Source: CAYIHX01 sp964363305
Lineage (GTDB): Bacteria > Bdellovibrionota > UBA1018
NCBI GenBank assembly: GCA_964363305.1
Contig: CAYIHX010000043.1
Span: 1-29,141 of the forward strand
DNA: 29,141 nt
Reading direction: 5' to 3'
Positions within the stretch are counted from its first letter, which is position 1; the number at the start of each line of letters is the position of its first letter. The notes under the pieces are model-generated. The model was not told the origin of the DNA, did not search any database, and saw nothing but the letters and a program-made list of their open reading frames with translations. The position numbers and the translations under genes were made by a program. Shown here piece by piece: positions 25,666-29,141 of the stretch.

Positions 25666-27004
25666 GGCGCTTCAACGCCAGCTCTAGCAAAGCGTAGGGA
25701 TCGGTGCCGTCCTCGGGGGCGGCAACCGCGCCACAGAGAAGCGGAGCGCCACCGAGCTCAAGAGTCATCCTCGCGAGCAAGCCCGGTACGTCCGCCGCGC
25801 GGCAGTCGTTCAAAATAATCGCCACCTGCTTGCGAGCGTGAAGTGGGTAAACCGCATCTGAAGCGCGGTAGAGCGCTCTTTTCACGCGCTTTCGAAACGG
25901 CTCCAACGATTCTCCCTCTGGAACCGCGATCAACGCCAAAGCAACCGAACCCAACGCGCCAGTCTCGGGCGCATGCTCATGCAACCGAGACACCAGCACG
26001 CTCAGCAATCCCTCTTCCGAGTTCAGCTCCCGCATCGTCAACGAAATGCGCATCCGATTCTGATCCACTCGCTCGGCCTCGAACGTGCCGTGATGCAGCT
26101 TCATGATCTGGTGGATGAGAATAAACTCGTTGCCAATACCCTCTTCCGAGCGGGTCAGAAAAGCTTCTTCCGACTGCACCGTTCCCCCGAAAGCGGAACC
26201 CGGAGAGATCATTCCACTATGGTGAGCCGCCATCGCTTGCGTCCACGCAGCCTCCCAATGCTGCCTCGATTTGGGATCCAGCTCGAACTCGATATCGATC
26301 CGAGCGGACGAAATCCGAAAATGAACGGACGATCCCGCCTGCGCCCGACCCGCGATGCTCATCACCAGAAGCTCCAGTGCTCGCCCCACTTTTGCCGGGT
26401 CGCCCAAGAGCGGCGCGAGATCAACCTCCTCAGGCGAGGGAGCGGGCCTGAATGCTTGCTCGTCCTGCAGACCCACAGCCAGATGCAGCTGGCGCTCCTG
26501 AAGGCGGGGCTCGAGCGCACGCAACTGAGAGGAGACAAAACGGAAGAGATCCATCTCCCGGAGGCGAGCATGAAAATTTCCGCTCTCGATCGACGCGAGA
26601 TCGATCAGCGCCTGAAGCGTACGGCTCAGGCGCTGCGCATTGCGCTTCGCCATGTCCACCCATTCGCTGTCGGGAAGCTCGAGAGCGACCGCCTGAATCG
26701 CGTTCTGCACCCCCATCAGCGGAGTGCGAAGCTCGTGCGAAATCAACGACAGCAGATTGCTCTGAAACGCGCGAAAGAGCTTCTCATCTTCGACACTCAG
26801 AGCAGAGCCCTGAGTCGTAGCGGCGGCGTTCGCGGCATCTTGAAACGCCGTCTCCATGTAGCTCGTCAGTTCGAGAGCGGACTGCGCGTCGGCCGGTTCG
26901 AAACGCTCCAGCGGCGGAAGCGAAGCGCGCCTTCTTACCGTGCCCTTCTCCGGACGGATCACCTTCGGCCTCGGCCCTGCATCCTTCTTCACGCCCCGAC
27001 TCAC
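25643..27004 (-). CDS. Degenerate histidine kinase with a GGDEF-like C-terminal tail
   Basis: 453 residues, no membrane span. HisKA: SLISHELRTPLMGVQ (86-100) with His90 as phosphoacceptor, strongly conserved. The ATP-binding domain that should follow is eroded: the N-box region (207-217) lacks the catalytic Asn, and there is no DxGxG; only a GIGNEFILIHQIMKLHHG stretch (289-306) recalls the G2 box. Residues about 350-448 match the second half of a GGDEF domain in layout (SDAVYPLHARKQVAIIL at 382-398, then GAVAAPEDG and LLELALKRL), but the GGDEF signature itself is absent. It may act as a phosphotransfer or scaffold protein, or as a signalling hub without catalysis. It ends inside a copy of the stem-loop repeat. 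Confidence 0.75.
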   Translation of the reverse strand: MSRGVKKDAGPRPKVIRPEKGTVRRRASLPPLERFEPADAQSALELTSYMETAFQDAANAAATTQGSALSVEDEKLFRAFQSNLLSLISHELRTPLMGVQNAIQAVALELPDSEWVDMAKRNAQRLSRTLQALIDLASIESGNFHARLREMDLFRFVSSQLRALEPRLQERQLHLAVGLQDEQAFRPAPSPEEVDLAPLLGDPAKVGRALELLVMSIAGRAQAGSSVHFRISSARIDIEFELDPKSRQHWEAAWTQAMAAHHSGMISPGSAFGGTVQSEEAFLTRSEEGIGNEFILIHQIMKLHHGTFEAERVDQNRMRISLTMRELNSEEGLLSVLVSRLHEHAPETGALGSVALALIAVPEGESLEPFRKRVKRALYRASDAVYPLHARKQVAIILNDCRAADVPGLLARMTLELGGAPLLCGAVAAPEDGTDPYALLELALKRLRDPSTF

Positions 27005-27076
27005 TCATCTAGTCTGCCGCAGAATAAGACTCGGGGCCCATGGTGAAATATTGACGCTTACTTTCTCCGTGAGGAG

Positions 27077-27472
27077 TTAATCCTCGCCAGAACCGATTTC
27101 AATGTCCGGCTCGTCCTCTCCATATTCCATGAGTTCGGTCGAGTCTTCGATATCGATCTCAATCAGCCACCCGCTCTCGTCCGAGTCTTCACTGGCAAGC
27201 TCAGGGGCACTATTCAAGTTGTCATTGACGGAGCTGACCGTACCCGTCGCCGGCGTCGGCACCTCGAGGTTTCCGTTCGAACCCTCAACAGTGAGACACA
27301 CGTCACCCTTGTCAAATCGGTCTTCGAGGCCCGGCATTTCGATGCGCTCGACCTCGCCCACCTCAGCAACTCCCGCAGCAGTTAGCCCGAGCGTGATGGT
27401 CTTGCCCCGTCTGCGGAACCAGATTTTGCCTTCCTCGAACTCGCCTTCTTTGGGTGCGCCTTTTTTTGCCAT
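27077..27472 (-). CDS. Glycine-cleavage-H-like protein lacking the lipoyl lysine
   Basis: 131 residues. Residues 15-107 follow the H-protein fold: LGLTAAGVAEVGEVERIEMP, then VEGSNGNLEVPTPATGTV and NDNLNSAPEL...GWLIEIDI. Aligned without gaps to E. coli GcvH, the position of lipoyl Lys64 falls on Asn66, so it cannot be lipoylated there. The C-terminal 25 residues are a strongly acidic tail (EDEPDIEIGSGED). Without the lysine it cannot be the glycine-cleavage carrier. It may be a structural or regulatory relative. No gcvT or gcvP is nearby. It is upstream of the kinase gene on the same strand, 72 bases away. Confidence 0.7.
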   Translation of the reverse strand: MAKKGAPKEGEFEEGKIWFRRRGKTITLGLTAAGVAEVGEVERIEMPGLEDRFDKGDVCLTVEGSNGNLEVPTPATGTVSSVNDNLNSAPELASEDSDESGWLIEIDIEDSTELMEYGEDEPDIEIGSGED

Positions 27473-27592
27473 ATGCCTATTGATTAAGCCGTAACTCGAC
27501 TCCGTTGAAAAGGGTGCATTCTGAATTTCATCGGTTCAGCGGGAAACCAACGAGACGCAGCGCACTACGCATGTGGCGGAGGCGCCCGAGAA

Positions 27593-28132
27593 TTACTGCC
27601 CGGGCGCGCGAAACCGCTCGAGCACATCGACGCGGCCTTCGAGCCGGTCCTGCCTCTGCATCATGCCGGTCAGGGCTTCGAGCACGATGCGGTTCTCCGC
27701 GCGCTGTTCCTCGCTCAAAACCGCCATGCGGAACAGTGTGGCGTTCATCGTTTCGAATTGCGCATCGATCTTCGCGCTCAGGGCATCCATCCTGGCATTG
27801 AGGCTCGCGTCCAAGGCATCCATCCTGGCATTGAGGCTCGCGTCCAAGGCATCCATTCTCGCATTGAGGCTCGCGCTCGTCGCGTCGATCTTTGAATGTA
27901 CTTCGATAAACCGCGAGTTCATCTCCGAACGAACGGAACGGATCTCTGACTTCAGCTCGGAACGCACGCCTTCGAGCATGCCCTGGGTGACGGGCACGTC
28001 CCGGGAGCGTTCGGGAAGGGGTCGCTTCACGAGCGAGCCGCGCTTCACGGTCGGTTTGGATTTTTTGGGCTGATCGGTACTCATCTGTTTCATGCGCCTT
28101 TCTGGGATATCTAAAGACTGCGAGCGTTGCAA
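27593..28132 (-). CDS. Coiled-coil protein, copy 1 of three paralogues
   Basis: Up to 179 residues; the start is likely ATG at residue 14 or 17 (MKQ or MSTDQ), as AAAGG precedes these. A basic N-terminal tail (KKSKPTVKRGSLVKRP) is followed by RDVPVTQGMLEGVRSELKSEI and a long helix. Residues about 85-120 carry three 11-residue repeats of the type SLNARMDALDA, encoded by 33-bp DNA repeats at 27782-27880. The conserved C-terminus contains METMNATLFRMAV-like, QRAENRIVLEALTGMMQRQD, then GRVDVLERFRAPGQ. Hendecads suggest a nearly straight coiled coil. No catalytic or membrane segment. Function unknown; possibly structural or a DNA/surface-associated scaffold, which is a guess. Confidence 0.7.
   Translation of the reverse strand: MQRSQSLDIPERRMKQMSTDQPKKSKPTVKRGSLVKRPLPERSRDVPVTQGMLEGVRSELKSEIRSVRSEMNSRFIEVHSKIDATSASLNARMDALDASLNARMDALDASLNARMDALSAKIDAQFETMNATLFRMAVLSEEQRAENRIVLEALTGMMQRQDRLEGRVDVLERFRAPGQ
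27782..27880. repeat. Three 33-bp tandem repeats inside coiled-coil copy 1
   Basis: Units start at 27782, 27815 and 27848. The first two are identical and the third differs at a few places. Each unit encodes one 11-residue coiled-coil turn, so adding or losing a unit keeps the frame. Confidence 0.9.
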
Positions 28133-28351
28133 AGGGTGTTCCGAATTTTACGCCTGCGGGCCAAGGCCCGCGTTCGAAATCCCGACTCGGCGCATCATCC
28201 TCGGAGAAGTTGGAGAACCCAGAGGATGCAGCGAACTCACTGCCCGGGCGCGCGAAACCGCTCGAGCACGTCGACGCGGCCTTCGACTCGGTCTTGCCGC
28301 TGCATCATCCCCGTGAGCGCCTCGAGCACGATGCGGTTCTCCGCGCGCTGC
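28080..28351. repeat. Direct repeat of about 270 bases (first copy)
   Basis: Identical by eye to 28658-28929, an offset of 578 bases. It covers the start of copy 1, the intergenic region (with hairpin GCGGGCC/GGCCCGC at 28156-28171) and the end of copy 2. Identity stops sharply within the C-terminal coding region. Confidence 0.9.
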
Positions 28352-28710
28352 GCTTCGTTCGCGACGGCCATGCGGAACAGCGTGGCGTTCATCGTTTCGA
28401 GCTGGCCGATCATAGCGGTCATCTGCGCAGTAAGCTTGCCATCCAAGGCAGTCATCTGCGAAGTGAGCCTACCATCCAGGGCGGTCATCTGCGCCGTTAG
28501 TTCAAACCGAACGGCTCGAATCTCCGACTTCAACTCCGAACGCACGCCTTCGAGCATGCCCTGGGTGGCGGGCACGTCACGCGTTCGTTCGGGAAGGGGT
28601 CGCTTCACGAGCGAACCGCGCTTCACGGTCGGTTTGGATTTTTTAGGTTGATCGGTGCTCATCTGTTTCATGCGCCTTTCTGGGATATCTAAAGACTGCG
28701 AGCGTTGCAA
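28237..28710 (-). CDS. Coiled-coil protein, copy 2 of three paralogues
   Basis: Up to 157 residues; as in copy 1, the start is probably ATG at residue 14 or 17. It has the same basic N-terminal tail and the same C-terminus as copy 1. The middle has its own hendecads of the type QMTALDGRLTS (33-bp units at 28418, 28451 and 28484). It differs from copies 1 and 3 in MAVANEAQ, where both others have MAVLSEEQ. Function unknown. Confidence 0.7.
   Translation of the reverse strand: MQRSQSLDIPERRMKQMSTDQPKKSKPTVKRGSLVKRPLPERTRDVPATQGMLEGVRSELKSEIRAVRFELTAQMTALDGRLTSQMTALDGKLTAQMTAMIGQLETMNATLFRMAVANEAQRAENRIVLEALTGMMQRQDRVEGRVDVLERFRAPGQ
28418..28516. repeat. 33-bp tandem repeats inside coiled-coil copy 2
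   Basis: Units start at 28418, 28451 and 28484 and encode 11-residue turns unlike those in copy 1 but of the same length. Copy 3 has only one such unit (near 28996). Confidence 0.8.
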
Positions 28711-28929
28711 AGGGTGTTCCGAATTTTACGCCTGCGGGCCAAGGCCCGCGTTCGAAATCCCGACTCGGCGCATCATCCTCGGAGAAGTTGGAGAACCCAG
28801 AGGATGCAGCGAACTCACTGCCCGGGCGCGCGAAACCGCTCGAGCACGTCGACGCGGCCTTCGACTCGGTCTTGCCGCTGCATCATCCCCGTGAGCGCCT
28901 CGAGCACGATGCGGTTCTCCGCGCGCTGC
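28658..28929. repeat. Direct repeat of about 270 bases (second copy)
   Basis: Matches 28080-28351 without a visible mismatch, including both intergenic hairpins and the 3' ends of copies 2 and 3. Outside it, neighbouring bases differ at scattered sites. Confidence 0.9.
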
Positions 28930-29141
28930 TCCTCGCTCAAAACCGCCATGCGGAACAGTGTGGCGTTCATCGTTTCGAGCTTGCCATCCAGCGTCGTCAT
29001 CTGCGCCGTGAGTTCAAATCGAACCGAGCGAATCTCCGACTTCAATTCAGAGCGCACACCTTCGAGCATGCCCTGGGTGGCGGGCACATCACGCGTACGT
29101 TCAGGGACGGGGCGCTTCACGAGCGAGCCACGTTTCGCCGA
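28815..29141 (-). CDS. Coiled-coil protein, copy 3 of three paralogues; 5' end outside the window
   Basis: At least 109 residues are seen. The frame stays open to the right edge, where it still matches the paralogues (AKRGSLVKRPVPER), so the true start lies beyond 29141. It has only one hendecad unit, making it the shortest of the three. The C-terminus is identical to that of copy 2 over the last stretch, but the internal MAVLSEEQ segment follows copy 1. Function unknown. Confidence 0.7.
   Translation of the reverse strand, partial: SAKRGSLVKRPVPERTRDVPATQGMLEGVRSELKSEIRSVRFELTAQMTTLDGKLETMNATLFRMAVLSEEQRAENRIVLEALTGMMQRQDRVEGRVDVLERFRAPGQ

Noticed and set aside
27782..28516. Regular 33-bp repeats resembling a CRISPR array
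   Set aside because: Units are directly adjacent without spacers and encode coiled-coil turns in frame; no cas genes are present.
28092..28894. Duplicate plus-strand open frames across the coiled-coil gene spacers
   Set aside because: They are copied because the DNA block is duplicated, and overlap the real genes on the other strand.

Overview
The window comes from a Gram-negative bacterium. It encodes two lipoproteins, a predicted outer-membrane beta-barrel protein and several proteins with export signals. Most genes are GC-rich: the 60-base line 8341-8400 has 42 G/C. Gene content (HD-GYP protein, DnaE1-type polymerase, FlgT/CsgG-like lipoprotein, many coupled minus-strand genes) would suit a deltaproteobacterial or Bdellovibrionota-like organism. 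That is an inference; no rRNA is present to confirm it.

Layout. 1-59 is the 3' part of tRNA-Val(GAC). 275-2078 holds a divergent pair, an exported HAD hydrolase and a LysR regulator, with phased repeats between them. 2079-4611 looks like an accessory patch: an AT-richer GT-C/GT39-like membrane glycosyltransferase, a porin C-terminal remnant and a signal-peptide-only ORF. 4612-6854 (minus) is an exported alpha/beta hydrolase overlapping an HD-GYP protein with a pseudo-receiver domain. 7153-7725 holds two tandem small membrane proteins that are paralogues. An S-adenosylhomocysteine (SAH) riboswitch then leads into ahcY (to 9334).

9418-13409 (minus) is a cluster of a FlgT-like exported protein, a CsgG/FlgT-like lipoprotein, an unknown lipoprotein and lipB. 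13516-17247 (minus) is dnaE. 17292-19439 holds an unknown membrane protein, a methyltransferase-like protein and an outer-membrane barrel. 19547-24884 (plus) is miaB, then a gamma-carbonic-anhydrase-like gene, guaB and guaA, the last three coupled by 4-base overlaps. A stem-loop of about 25 bp overlaps the guaA stop codon. 25050-27472 holds an exported unknown protein, a degenerate histidine kinase with a GGDEF-like tail, and a GcvH-like protein without the lipoyl lysine. 27593 to the right edge (minus) is an array of three paralogous coiled-coil genes built on 11-residue repeats.

How the parts relate. ahcY with its riboswitch removes SAH, the by-product of methylation. guaB and guaA make GMP from IMP. 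lipB supplies octanoyl groups for protein lipoylation, yet the H-protein-like gene in the same window cannot carry lipoate. The most unusual items are the coiled-coil array with mosaic copies, a stem-loop repeat family at three gene ends, the degenerate kinase/GGDEF hybrid, the lysine-less H-like protein, and the tandem small membrane proteins.
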